From contig CM042696.1 in NCBI GenBank assembly GCA_023614405.1, forward strand, positions 339,875,211-339,939,210: DNA of 64,000 nt, written 5' to 3'. Of the stretch, positions 22,291 to 33,746 are shown one piece after another (position 1 is the first letter of the stretch; every line of letters begins with the position of its first letter). Source of the stretch: Avena insularis (taxonomy: Eukaryota > Streptophyta > Magnoliopsida > Poales > Poaceae). The position numbers and the translations under genes were made by a program. Under the pieces are notes generated by a model that was not told the origin of the DNA, ran no database searches, and saw only the letters and a list, made by a program, of their open reading frames with translations.

Positions 22291-23708
22291 CTCTCAAACA
22301 CCAACTAGAAGGTAACCATTGCTCAAAATTTCATTCTTTCTTCTTCCTTCTTCTTCTTCTAAAATCTCGAAACACCACCTGGGAGCTTATCCCATGTTTT
22401 AGAGAAGCCGAGCGTATGTAAATAATAAAGTTCTATCTTATAAATTCCTTAAGTTGTAATTCTCTTTAGTAATTCATGTTTTCTTTTTGTTTTCTTTCAT
22501 TAGTAGGTTAAAAGAACTTTGTTCGTACACCAAACCGCTATCTTTTATTTTGTGTGTTATTTTCGTAGGGACTTGAACCTTGTGTGACGACGTGTACGGT
22601 AGTGCCAACTGTGCAAACACTCGCATGATCCACTTGGTTGCTTCAATTCAACATTTCAGCAATTAGTGTCTGGTAAAACCTTCCAACTCGAACCTCTTTT
22701 AAATAAGCATATAGGGTATGCACACTCGTGTCTTGTATCTTGTTTCACTTGCACCTTATCACAATCTAGGAGAGGCCACTTCTAGAACTAGTTTGTTGAC
22801 TTAAGCGTGGTGCTTAGGTTGATGAACCGACTCAATAGGAATTGTATTTTTATCACTTGTGAGCCAAACCCTTGTCTTCAAAAACATAAACATATTTTGT
22901 CTTCTTTCTAGTCTTGTTCCTACCAGGTTCTTAAGGAAGGCATACACTGGATCGTTAAGCATTCATTGAAGCAAAGGTTCTTTGTCCATCAAATTAGAGG
23001 TTAAAAGCACCTCAACGGTAAAGTGTGTCACCCTTGCTTTAACTTAAGCTTGGGGAGGTAATCACTTCTTATACTCTCTTTTGATAACTTCATTTTCTCT
23101 TTTGTTTTCATGATCTTCTCAAGTTGGTATTCTTAGCTTGGGGAGGTTATTTTGCATGCGTAGAGTCTTGTGCAAAGTTCTTTATCTTAAAAAGTTTTCA
23201 GACTATTGTGTATCCCTTTGTTTTTGAATGCTTGCTTAGGTGAGTTTTTGTTCATATTTATATAAGGGATATACTTGCTAATGTTAGGCCCCATAGGAGA
23301 CAAGCCATAGCATTGATGCACCTTGTTCAACTTTTATCTAGCTTGTGAAAAATATTGTGATCCTCTAAATATACATTGCCATGTTCTATACATTTTTAAA
23401 AGAAATAATAATAATAAAGAAGTTCTTCGAAACTTGCTAGTTGTCACTATTCAGAATTATCTTAAGTGAATGGTTATGAAGTAGCACGACCCCATAGTGT
23501 TGTAAATGATGGTCTTAATAGATGCTTACTGAGTGAGTTGTGAAATAAGAAATGATGTTTCAAAGTTTCGAGATTACATATTCCAAAATTTTGTCTTCGA
23601 AATCAAAGTGAGATATTGCGTTATGCGTGTCTTGCACCACTATCGCACAACATGGGATGCTAAAAACTCCGCTGGCCTTTGGATGATCCAAAAAGAGGAA
23701 ACTCTTGG

Positions 23709-24151
23709 TGACGAGGGTTTAACTCGTAAATGCCCATTGTTATGGGCTTGGGTTTTGGAGAAGGTGGGAGCGTTGGAGGCATCAATCGGCTAGCAAACAA
23801 GCACACATGGACACAAGTTTTACCTAGGTTCAGGCCTCGTACATGTCCCTACTCCTACTTGTCTACTCTTGGAATTAACGAAGGAATCAAAGATTACAAG
23901 GGCGCACAGATGCAATCTGGCGAGAGTTGTGAAAACTAGGGTTGTGATTGTCCTCCTCGCCGCCCCCTCCTAGCCTTTATATAGATAGGCTAGGTCTCTA
24001 GCAGTGCCGAGTCGGCCATGATTAGGGTTTTCCCTTTGAACTTTCTATCTTAAGGTTCTTCTTGTCTCGCAAGCAATCGAGAGTCCGTGGGCCACTCGAA
24101 TTCTTCATTGGGCCTTGGCAACACCGTGGGCTTCTGCCGTATCTGGACCGT
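23709..24151 (-). repeat. 3' LTR of Gypsy G, distal part
   Basis: On the plus strand it starts TGACGAGGGTTTAACTCGTA and matches the other LTR copy at 59614 onward. It contains a TTTATATA box near 23975. It is interrupted by Gypsy F after ACCGT and resumes at 32395. Confidence 0.85.
24147..24151. repeat. Target-site duplication of Gypsy F, left
   Basis: ACCGT, repeated at 32395-32399. Confidence 0.9.
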
Positions 24152-25576
24152 TGATACCTTGCTAACGTATCCATAATTTTTGATATTCCATGCTTGGTTT
24201 TATCTACTTTCTTATGTTTTGTTCCAACTTTGGAGTACTTTTTATACACTTTCCTAGACTAACCTATTAACAAGATGCCACAGTGTCAGTTGCCTATTTT
24301 CTGCTGTATTTGGTTCCAGGAAAGTCAGAAAATCAATATTCTCGGAATTGGACCGGACAAAAGCCAAAGTCGATATTTTACCGGAATACTCACGGAGCCA
24401 GAAGACGAGACGGAGATGGGCCACAGGGTGGCCACACCATATGGTGGCGTGGGCTAGCCCTGACCACGCCACCAGGTGGTGTGGGCCTCCTGGCCGCCCA
24501 CCTACCTTGCCTCTTCGCCTATAAGATGTCTCTTGATGCAAAACCCTAAATCATCAAGCCTCCAGCCACAAAAAGTTCCGCAGCACCGCCGCCACTGAAG
24601 GGGAGATTCGGGGGATAGAAAGTCTCTGTTCCAGCACCATGCCGAGACGAGGAAGTGCCCCTGGAGCCATCTCCATCGATCTCCACCGCCATCTCCATCA
24701 CCGTTGCTGATTCCCATGATGAGGAGGGAGTAGTTCTCTCTCGAGGCTAAGGGTTCTACCGGTAGCTATGTGTTCATCTCTCTCTCTCTCTCTATGCATG
24801 ATCATATTGTGATCATGAGCTTTGTAATCAAGTAGATCTACCTTGCTACTCAAGTGCTTTAATAGATCTCTTCTCTCCCCATGTGTGTGAAGTTGACAGT
24901 GTGCACACCATGGTGGCACTTAGGCTAGAGATTTCAAATACTTGTTATGATTTATATTTGGATTTGGATGTCTCTATGAAATTGTGGTGTTTGTTGGAAC
25001 TATCTAGTACTCAAGGTGACAGTGTGGGGTTATATAGATGGGAAAGGCTTACTTTGAGGAGTGCTGTTATAGCCCTACCATGGATTAGAGTGTCCAACCG
25101 GAGAGTAGTTCAGAGTAGTATCATAAAGAGAAGATAGTTATATGAGAGTGTTCAGTAGCGAAAGTATGATCCCTAGGCCTTGTTTCTAAACATTGAAACA
25201 CCGTTTGCAACTAGATCTGTTACATGTTTGCTTGCTGACATCTTTATTTCAGTTTTCCTTTAGTCTCCTCCACGCCATCAAGCTATTTTCTGGCACCGTT
25301 ACCACTTATAATTATACATACCACTTGTATTTCACTATCTCTTCGCCGAACTAGTCCGCCTATACACCTGACAAGTGTATTGGGTGTATTGGGGACACAC
25401 GAGACTTCTTGTATCTTGATTGCAGGGTTGCTTGAGAGGGATACCTTTGACCACTTCCTCCCTGAGTTCGATAAACCTTGGGTGACCCACTTAAGGGAAA
25501 ACTTGCTGCTGTTCTACAAACCTCTGCACTTGGAGGCCCAACAACTATCTACAAGAATAGAAGTGCGTAGACATCA
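24152..25576 (+). repeat. 5' LTR of Gypsy F
   Basis: 1425 bp, TGATACC to ACATCA. Compared with the 3' LTR it has an extra ~18 bp near 24395-24415 and scattered substitutions. It contains a decayed primer-site-like string at 25291-25303 within the LTR itself. Confidence 0.92.
25291..25303 (+). other. Fossil primer-site-like sequence inside the F LTR
   Basis: TGGCACCGTTACC preceded by 'catcaagctattttc', which is the LTR-end/primer-site junction of this group. The 3' LTR has the same at 32109-32121 (TGGCACTGTTACC). Confidence 0.6.
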
Positions 25577-25586
25577 AGCTATTTTT

Positions 25587-25604
25587 TGGCGCTGTTGGCG
25601 AGGA
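25587..25604 (+). promoter_or_regulatory. Primer-site-like sequence next to the F LTR end
   Basis: TGGCGCTGTTGGCGAGGA, three mismatches to the tRNA-Asp site, 10 bases after the LTR. By position it would be the primer site of the current element. Confidence 0.6.
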
Positions 25605-25653
25605 CTAAAGAAGAAGAAGCTCCCACGTCAACCATGCGCCAGCAAGTATTTTC

Positions 25654-25671
25654 TGGCGCCGTTGCCGGGGA
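25654..25671 (+). promoter_or_regulatory. Primer binding site (tRNA-Asp), perfect copy, Gypsy F
   Basis: TGGCGCCGTTGCCGGGGA, 77 bases after the LTR end; an unusually distant perfect site behind the degenerate adjacent one. Confidence 0.7.
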
Positions 25672-26510
25672 GGTAAGGTAAAAGATACTCACATCCTCTG
25701 GCTACTAAGCTATCTTCTAGTACTGTAGCTGGTGTGTGAGTGCTCGAAGTTATTTCCTTTAGATTCTGCAATTATATCTTTTCGTTTCTTGTTTTTATTT
25801 TCACTAGTTAGGCTTAATGGAAAACAACAAAAAATTAGTGAGGTTTATAGTATTTATCTTGAGTTAGGACATGAAGTGTTTGAAGAGAAAATTAAAAAAC
25901 CTATGGAACTTTATTTGCGTGCTAATAGCAATGTCATTAGTATAAATTCTTTGAACACCATTATTGTTAATACTATGGAAAAGTCTAAGCTTGGGGAAGC
26001 TGGTTTTGATGAGGATGATATTTTTAGTCCCCAAGCACGGAGGAGAAAATTTACTTTGATGATACTATGCCTCCAATATATGATGATTACAATGATGAAT
26101 ATGATATTTTTAGTCCACCTACTATCGAGGAGAAAATTAATTATGATTACAATATGCCTCCTATATTTGATGATTATGGTGATGAGAATAATAATGATAG
26201 CTATTTTGTTGAATTTGCTCCCACCATAATTAATAAGAATGACTATGCTTATGTGGAGAGTAATAATTATTTTATGCATGTGGCTCATGATAAGAATGTT
26301 TCGTGTGATAGTTATATTGTTAATTTTATTCATGATCCTATTGAAAAGTTATTATGAGAGAGGGAACCATGGTTTTATGTGTCTCAACAATATTAAGTTT
26401 CCCCTCTTTATGTTGAAATTTTTGAAGTTGCACTTGTTTTGCTTGCCTATGCTTGTTGCTTTGTGCTTTCATGAATTGTTTCTTTACAAGATTCCTATGC
26501 ATAGGAAGTG

Positions 26511-26515
26511 GGTTA
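26511..26515. repeat. Target-site duplication of solo LTR, left
   Basis: GGTTA, repeated at 28219-28223. Confidence 0.95.
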
Positions 26516-28218
26516 TGAAGGGAATATGCCCGAGAGGCAATAATAAAGTGGTTATTATCTTATTCCATGTTTATGATAAATGTTTATTTTGCATGCTATA
26601 ATTGTATTGATCGGAAACATCAATACATGTGTGTTTAATAAACAAAAAGGGTTCCTAGTTATGCCTCTCTTATAGACTAGCTCGTTGATTAACAAGATGA
26701 TCAAGGTTTCCTGATCATGGACATTGGATGTTGTTAATAACGAGGTCACAACATTTGTGGAATGATGTGATGAACATTCATCCGAAGTATATCATTACGA
26801 TCAAGTCATTATGTTTATATTTCTATAACATCATACGAAGTAGTCTTTATCCTTAGACCATGAGATCATGTTAATTGCTAACACCGGAAGAGTATCTTGA
26901 TAACATCAAACGTCACACTGTAACAGGGTGACTATAAAGATGGGTTCAGTGCTACGAAGGTGTTATGTTGAGGCTCATGGATCAAGAGTGGAATTTGTCA
27001 ATCCCGATGACGGATAGATATACTCTGGGCCCTCTCGGTGATATCACATTAAGATAGCTTGCAAGCAAGTGATGTGATCACTAGAATGTTATATCACGGG
27101 AACGAGAAAAGAGTGCATGTCGGTAACGAGATCAAACTAGGTATGGAGATACCGATGATCGAATCTCGGACATGTAATATATCGCGAGACAAAGGGATTT
27201 AGTTACTAGCGTTAAAGGTTCTCACGATCACAGAAGTCATCGTTGAATGTGTAGGAGTCAGTATGGATCTCCAGGTCCCGCTTCTGATTATTGATCTGAG
27301 AAGGGTCTCGATCATGTCTGCATTATTCGTGAACCGTAGGGTGACACACTTAAAGAATACCGACACCATTTGGAGCAAATATGTTTCAGATAAAGATTTA
27401 AGAAAGCGCTGGAATTATTTCAATAGACACCGAAACTATTTCGGGTGAAATTACTGAAATTAGTTCTGCATGTAATATTGAAATGTTGTAGGGGGTTTTA
27501 TGTGAATGTTTGTTAATTAAAGTAATTAACAAAATTCTTAATAAAAATAATAAAAGAGTTTTATTAAATGAGAGAGCATTAAATTTGGAGAAATTTAATG
27601 CATTTAAAGTGGAGACTTTAAAAGAGAATGTGAAGGGGAAAATTTATGTGGAGGGAGTTACCACCACATGAATGAGGAGGTGAAGGGTCACCCCTTGAGG
27701 CACCAGCCATGGGGAGGGGTACCCTCCCCTCCTCCTATAAAAGGCCCCCCTCACACCCCTTCTTCCTCACACCTCCTTGTGAAGGATCTCTCTCCCCCTC
27801 TAGTATTATTTCCCAATGGTCTCGGATTAGCGAGATACATGTTGCCGGTGGCTTTATCTGGAAAGGAGTTGCTGCTTCTGCTGCTTTGCTGGAGCGAGGG
27901 ACGGAGGTTGTCAGGGTGCGGGACGTGTGTGCGATCACGGATGCACCGCTGCTTTGCGGTGCTGGACTTGGTGGTGCTGGAGCTGGATCTGAAGGACGTG
28001 CTGGAGCCGGACCTGGTCGGACTTCCTCACGATCTTGAGATCGGCAAGTGTACGACTACATCAACCACGAGTTCCTACTCGTTAACAAAACTCGTTGTCT
28101 TCGAGGGTAAGTTCTCGATGGATGTATGTCCACCCGTTGCTTTGTACCTAGTAGATAGATCTTGGCGTGTAGTTCTCATCGTAGGAATTTTTTTGTTTTC
28201 TATGCTGCGGACCCAACA
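26516..28218 (+). mobile_element. Solo LTR of Copia family A/C
   Basis: 1703 bp, TGAAGGGAATATGCCCGAGA to CCCAACA, homologous to the LTRs of Copia A and C, with a TATAAAA box at 27736-27742. Identical 5-bp flanks (GGTTA) show it is a solo LTR from recombination between the LTRs of one former element. Removing it restores ...HRKWVRFKC in the host ORF. Short ORFs within it are by-products. Confidence 0.95.
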
Positions 28219-28223
28219 GGTTA
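28219..28223. repeat. Target-site duplication of solo LTR, right
   Basis: GGTTA, identical to 26511-26515. Confidence 0.95.
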
Positions 28224-28339
28224 GATTTAAATGTGCTTTGAATTTGCTTCTTGATGCTTTTATTTACTTCAATTTATATTTCTTATGTGAGCATCTTCTC
28301 AAACTATCATGCCTAACTTAAAGGCGTTAAATAAAAGTA

Positions 28340-28362
28340 CTTATTGGGAGATAACCCAAAAG
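28340..28362 (+). ncRNA. Conserved 23-nt hairpin, Gypsy F copy
   Basis: Arms CTT(A)TTGGG and CCCAAAAG around loop AGATAA, same length and bulge position as the Gypsy D copy at 21690. Confidence 0.55.
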
Positions 28363-28381
28363 TTTTAGATGAGTCTTGGAA

Positions 28382-28401
28382 GTTATTACCTCTGTAATAA
28401 C
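28382..28401 (+). ncRNA. Perfect 8-bp hairpin, Gypsy F copy
   Basis: GTTATTAC, loop CTCT, GTAATAAC. Matched in Gypsy E at 51979-51998, where the loop is TTCG. Confidence 0.6.
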
Positions 28402-28989
28402 CGCTCCTTATCCTTTTTATTTGCTTTTTGTGCCAAGAGTAACCTCTAATAAGAGAGAAGTAATGCTTGGGAAAGTTGCTGTCCCGAAACATATGTTTGT
28501 GCTTCACCGTAAAAATTCATGTAAAATCTCTGTGCGTCATTTTGAGGCGTGATTTTTTGTGCTTCTGCCCCAGGTTATTATCTAACTTTTGTTAGTTCAA
28601 CACTTTTCTATTTGAGCAACACAAGGTCTTCGAAAAAATTGGTTTTTACCTGCTGGTCTGTTTTGCCAGATTTCTGCCATTATTTGCATTTGCTTCGTGT
28701 TGATTCCTTTTTGGGTTCTTTTTGGGGAATTGAGCTTTTCAAGGGAAGTACTACGGTAGCTTGTGTTTTAATGGAAGTTTTATTGGTGTTGAAACTGAAC
28801 CTAAAGACTTATTATGTTGAGTGCACTAATGTTGCTAATAAAGATTGTGTGAAGTTTTGTATGAAGGAAGAATTTCAGGTGTATGGAGAGAATGATGTAA
28901 TGAGATGAAGAATGGACTAAAGCTCAAGCTTGAGGATTCCACCCCATGTCACCCCAGGAAATATCCAAGAAGTACAAGCGTCAAAGCTT

Positions 28990-29010
28990 GGGGATGCCCA
29001 AGGCATCCCC
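28990..29010 (+). repeat. Perfect 9-bp palindrome, 3-nt loop
   Basis: GGGGATGCC CAA GGCATCCCC after AGCTT. A related inverted pair with the arms in the other order lies in Gypsy E near 53235-53270. Confidence 0.6.
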
Positions 29011-30983
29011 TTCTTCATCAATAAAAATCTCAGGTTTCTTCCAAACACTTTATTTTTATTGTTTCATGCACAGTTGTGTTGTTCTTGGAGCGTCTTCATT
29101 TTAGTTTTTGTTTGCTTGGTTTTCTTAGGTTTCTTGAATAAATTGGTTGGACCCCCTCTTTCATGCATTGGTTTTCAAACAGTTTGGTCTGGATTGGAAA
29201 AGAGTAGCAAAGTTCATGCTTAAGTGGTAAAGAGAGCTTGTTTTTGACTGTGGCCTATGCTTTGTCATGCCATGCTTGATATTGTTTTGGCTTTATGCTT
29301 AGTGATATTTGCTGTATCATAACATGTTATAAACAATTGAGATTGCTTAATGTGCCTTGGAAGAATCATGCATTGTTTTAGCATATTAAAGCTTAGTATT
29401 ATGCTATTCTCCTTTGATGCTTTATTTGGGTTAACTTGGCGCATGCTCACACCATGTTATGACTATCCCAAGTCACCATAGCCTTTATGATCCTTTAGTT
29501 TTCGACTTGTAATATCACTTTATGCTTTGATTAATGATGTTTTGTCGCTCTGCATGATTATGACCATTATTGCTCTCTTAGTTGGTCGCTCCCAGTCTTC
29601 TAGCCTCCATAACCAAGTATGAGTTCCACTCATGCATCCAACTCCAAATAAAACCAAGTTATTCCAAAGAGTCCACCATACCTACCTATTAGCATTTGCT
29701 ATTCCAAGTATATTCATGTTTTTATCTATCTTCCGAATTAAACTTGTTATGAGAAAACTAGTGATTAAAGCTCTCACGAACTTGATGGCAAACTTTACTT
29801 TCTTGCAATTAATAAACTTGACCCATTGTGTCCATCTTTGTTGCATATATGCTTGCGCTTTATAAGTTGAAATTAGCAGAACCATGTATCATGGGGAATG
29901 CTTTCAACATTGCACTTGTACTTTGTACCCTGTTGATATCATGTTCTTTTGCTTATGGATCCCGACGGTTTGAAATAAAAGTGGAACTTGTAAGATCATG
30001 GAGTTTGTATGTGTGTTAGAGAAACACCTGGGCCGCTAGCCTAAGCCATGCCTAATCATGGTGGAAATGTGCAGCATAACCATAATGAGCACTCTATGAA
30101 GCATCCTCAATAAAAACCTATGCAAATAGCAAATAAAAAGATCACTGAGATGCTCATTGTCTGCTTGCCTTGTCATTTTGATTATGGAATAGCTCCTGTA
30201 TCATGTGCAAGGGGTACCCCGTTGGCGGTTCTCTATGATACATATGTACTTACAATGACAAGAGCTTACTTGTGACTAAAGTTGAGTAACATGAGGTTCG
30301 GTCTTCTTAAGTAAGGGGCATGAGATTTCAGCTTATAACTTGTCAAGCATATCCTCTTAGTTGTGTCACTTTAACCTTAATTACCTTCAAGATGCTTATG
30401 ATAGGGGCAATGAGAGCTGAAAGCTAATAAGTACCATAATTTTTGGAAGCTCTTTATGAGACTTGAATCCCTGCTTCCTTCTATGAAGGCCTTTCTTTTA
30501 CTTTTATGTTGAGTCTCCACTTTCTATCTTTATGCACCTACTTTGAGAGCATAGTGGCCATTCTTAGTTCTATGTGCATTGTCCCAAGACTTGTTGATTG
30601 ATGCATAACTTTGATATTGCTTGTTTTAAACTATTTGTATCTAGTCACTCTTATGAACTTTGAAGGTGTCCTCTGCATTTATGTTTGCTACTCTATGAGG
30701 GACAAGCTGAATGCCACTATGCTATGTTTTCTTTATGTGAAACAAACAAATGTCTTGCAAAGCATTGTTATTCATGAATCTTTTGTTTGTGCCTTTTCAT
30801 GTTGCAACATAGTTTCTTTGTCTTATTGCTAGAACTTTGTCTTTCATGTTATGATTGAAGTACTATGATCCCAGCTATCAATGTTTTACAAATATTTTGA
30901 TCAAGTTTATGATGGTGCATGTCACCTCAAAATTATTCTTTCTTTTTATCACTTACCTACTCGAGGACGAGCAGGAGTTAAGC

Positions 30984-30993
30984 TTGGGGATGT
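30984..30993 (+). promoter_or_regulatory. Polypurine-tract region of Gypsy F
   Basis: TTGGGGATGT just before the 3' LTR; plus-strand priming site by position. Confidence 0.6.
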
Positions 30994-32394
30994 TGATACG
31001 TTGCTAACGTATCCATAATTTTTGATGTTCCATGCTTGGTTTTATCTACTTTCTTATATCTTGTTCCAACTTTGGAGTACTTTTTATATACTTTCCTAGA
31101 CTAACCTATTAACAAGATGCCACGGTGCCAGTTGCCTGTTTTCTGCTGTTTTTGGTTCCAGGAAAGTCAGAAAATCAATATTCTTGGAATTGGACCGGAC
31201 AAAAGCCAAAGTCGATATTTTACCGGAAGACTCACGGAGATGGGCCACAGGGTGGCCACACCATATGGTGGCGCGGGCTAGCCCTAGTCACGCCACCAGG
31301 TGGTGTGGGACCCCTGGCCGTCCACCGACCTTGCCTCTTCGCCTATAAGATGTTTCCCGATGCAAAAACTCTAAATCATCAAGCCTCCAGCCACGAAAAG
31401 TTTCGCAGTGCCGCCACCACCAAAGGGTAGATTCGGGGGACAGAAAGTCTCTGTTTCGGAACCTTGCCGGGACGGGGAAGTGCCCCCGGAGCCATATCCA
31501 TCGATCTCCACCGCCATCTCCATCACCGTTGCTGATTCCCATGATGAGGAGGGAGTAGTTCTCTCTTGAGGCTAAGGGTTCTACCGGTAGCTATGTGTTC
31601 ATCTCTCTCTCTATGCATGATCATATTGTGATCATGAGCTTTGTAATCAAGTATATATACCTTGCTACTCAAGTGCTTTAATAGATCTCTGCTCTCCCCA
31701 TGTGTGTGAAGTTGACAGTGTGCACACCATGGTGGCACTTAGGCTAGAGATTTCGAATACTTGTTATGAGTTATATTTGGAGTTGGATGTCTCTATGAAA
31801 TTGTGGTGTTTGTTGGAACCATCTAGTACTCAAGGTGACAATGTGGGGTTATCTAGATGGGAAAGGCTTACTTTGAGGAGTGCTGTTATAGCCCTACCAT
31901 GGATTAGAGTGTCCAACCAGAGAGTAGTTTAGAGTAGTATCATAAAGAGAAGATATTTATATGAGAGCGTCACTAGCGAAAGTATGATCCCTAGGCCTTG
32001 TTTCTAAATATTGAAACACCGTTTGCAACTAGATCTGTTACATGTTTGCTTGCTGCCATCTTTATTTCAGTTTGCCTTTAGTCTCTTCCATGCTATCAAG
32101 CTATTTTCTGGCACTGTTACCACTTATAATTATCCATACCACTTGTATTTCACTATCTCTTCGCCGAACTAGTGCACCTATACACCTGACAAGTGTATTG
32201 GGTGTGTTGGGGACACAAGATACTTCTTGTATCTTGATTGCAGGGTTGCCTGAGAGGGATACCTTTGACCACTTCCTCCCTGAGTTCGATAAACCTTGGG
32301 TGATCCACTTAAGGGAAAACTTGATGCTGTTCTACAAACCTCTGCACTTGGAGGCCCAACAACTGTCTACAAGAATATAAGTGCGTAGACATCA
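30994..32394 (+). repeat. 3' LTR of Gypsy F
   Basis: 1401 bp, TGATACG to ACATCA, followed by the ACCGT duplication. Confidence 0.92.
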
Positions 32395-32399
32395 ACCGT
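32395..32399. repeat. Target-site duplication of Gypsy F, right
   Basis: ACCGT, identical to 24147-24151. Confidence 0.9.
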
Positions 32400-33470
32400 A
32401 TATGACAAAATCGAGTACCTACAGGGTCTACCCATGTCTGTAGCCCCCGAGTGTCCAGTGGAATCGCAGATTCGACTGGAGACTTTATGAAGGCTTTTGA
32501 GTGCATGACTGAGCATATTTTCGAGTGTTCTGCTTGTGTCATAGGGATTGTTGATATACGTGCCTGATTTACCCGATGTATCGGTATCAGTTAACTGCCT
32601 TAGGGAAAAACAACTAATCTACTCAAACTCGAGTCCACGGACTCGAATTCGGAAAAGTGCTGACGTAATTCAACTCAGGCCATGGAGGTCTTACAGGAGT
32701 CGAATTCCAGTGTATAAGTGTGAGCACTCGACTCATCCGTCAAGGCATGTTCATCGCATCTGTAGGTACGGATATATTTCTGGTAGTGCACAGCAGATGC
32801 GTTGCCAGGCCTTATTCAGGTCTTATCTTCACGCTGTAAGCGCGGGATCCGAATTTTTTGTCATCGTGGAGATGATTCAGGTGGCCCAGGAGACGTAGTC
32901 TCATTGTAGGGAAAATATGAGGCGAAGTCGCCATAGCATTCGAGTGTGGATGTTATCAACACATAGTATGATGTACCAGCAAAATAATCATAGGGTGCGC
33001 GACCAGCGCTCCTTATGGGAGTAAACCCTGAGTGCCTACTCGAGTCGTAGACTCGAGTGGGGACTAAAAAACATTTGCGACTGCTGTCGTCCTTTGTTGC
33101 TTGTTTCAGTCGAATATGCTTTCAGCGCTCCCTATGGGAGTAACCTGCAGTTCATAGTCGAATCGATGATTCGAGTGAAGGGTTTATCTTGTATACCTGC
33201 ATAAAAAATCTTTCGTGTGCGCGACTAGCGCTCCTATTAGGAGTATCCCCCTGAGTGCTTGGTTGAGTCGAAGACTCGAGCAAGGACTAAAGTAGTCGAA
33301 ATCTTCTGCTGTTGGAATCAATGACATCAGTGCTAACGATATGATGACCTCGATTGCACGTGTGAGTGCCTTTGACGGGACGTGACGAGTGGTGGGTCCC
33401 ACTTTCTGACTTTGATTTGACCGGGCGTGCGTAATCTTCTGTTTTAATTGCGTCTCCTCGATTTCCGTGC
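32395..33470 (-). repeat. 3' LTR of Gypsy G, proximal part, hairpin-rich
   Basis: It continues the G LTR after Gypsy F. The outer boundary (near 33300-33470) is not resolved because the other LTR copy is truncated at 59750. It contains at least five short hairpins with TCGA-rich arms and three imperfect copies (33001, 33118 and 33225 onward) of a roughly 70-bp block with GCGCTCC...GGGAGTA followed by a hairpin. No coding sequence. Confidence 0.65.
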
Positions 33471-33746
33471 ATAATGGGAATAGTGGGGGGACGGTTCATG
33501 CTTCAACTACGTGTCGGTGGTGATGTGCGCCACGCGTGTAGTAGGGTTTCTGCTGGCTGTTGGATGGTATCTGCGAGGAGGTTAAGTAGTAGCATAGCTG
33601 CGGTAATTTTCCCATCTGTGTTCTTTGCTCGTGCCTCCATTGCCATTGCTGTTGCTCTCTGCTTCCTTGTGCACTTCCTCTTCGCGGCACTGGACCAACT
33701 CCGTGTCTTCCCCAGTTACTTTCTCCGTTCTCACCGCCATCGGAAG

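Larger units (their letters stand above)
18612..23708 (+). mobile_element. Gypsy element D, non-autonomous, 5' part
   Basis: A 1.8-kb LTR, tRNA-Asp primer site, one stop-ridden ORF and about 2.1 kb of non-coding interior, cut off by Gypsy G at 23709. No protease, RT, RNase H or integrase is seen in the portion present, and the layout resembles large retrotransposon derivatives. It is preceded by GGCTG, the candidate 5-bp target duplication whose partner should be beyond the window. Confidence 0.8.
21565..23708 (+). other. Gypsy D non-coding interior
   Basis: No ORF of note. It holds a conserved hairpin (21690-21712), an array of CAACTATAC-armed modules (22030-22290), and repeated AGCTTGGGGAGGT strings near 23047 and 23136, similar to the stretch preceding 3' LTRs in related elements. 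Confidence 0.6.
25817..28321 (+). pseudogene. Gypsy F ORF of unknown function, frameshifted and split
   Basis: ATG at 25817 (MENNKK), then a one-base slip in an A run; the next frame reads SEVYSIYLELGHEVFEEKIK and KKPMELYLRANSNVISINSL. A tandem duplication of about 80 bp gives DDIFSP/DEYDIFSPPTIEEK repeats with MPPIYDDY and MPPIFDDY. Further slips follow, then DSYIVNFIHD, NNIKFPLFMLK and YKIPMHRKWV, where a solo Copia LTR (26516-28218) splits the frame; it resumes RFKCALNLLLD and stops at 28321. The E element ORF ends with the same segment order (DSYIVNFMHD to HRKWVRL). No retroviral domain is recognised. It sits where gag is expected. Confidence 0.6.
28322..30983 (+). other. Gypsy F non-coding interior
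   Basis: No long ORF. It is homologous in blocks to the interior of Gypsy E (51900-55180), for example 'gaaagttgctgtcccgaaac' at 28471 and 52067, and 'ggcaaggggtaccccgttggcgg'-type segments near 30210 and 54460. It holds three hairpins listed separately. Confidence 0.7.
24152..32394 (+). mobile_element. Gypsy element F (WHAM/Sabrina-like), non-autonomous, complete
   Basis: Two LTRs (24152-25576 and 30994-32394), a perfect 5-bp target duplication ACCGT, primer sites for tRNA-Asp, one broken ORF and a long non-coding interior. There is no pol. It carries a solo Copia LTR inserted in the ORF (26516-28218). LTR start TGATAC-TTGCTAACGTATCC resembles the TGATACGTCTCCAACGTATC start of Triticeae Gypsy families. 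Family assignment is from memory of such starts; structure is from sequence. Confidence 0.93.
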
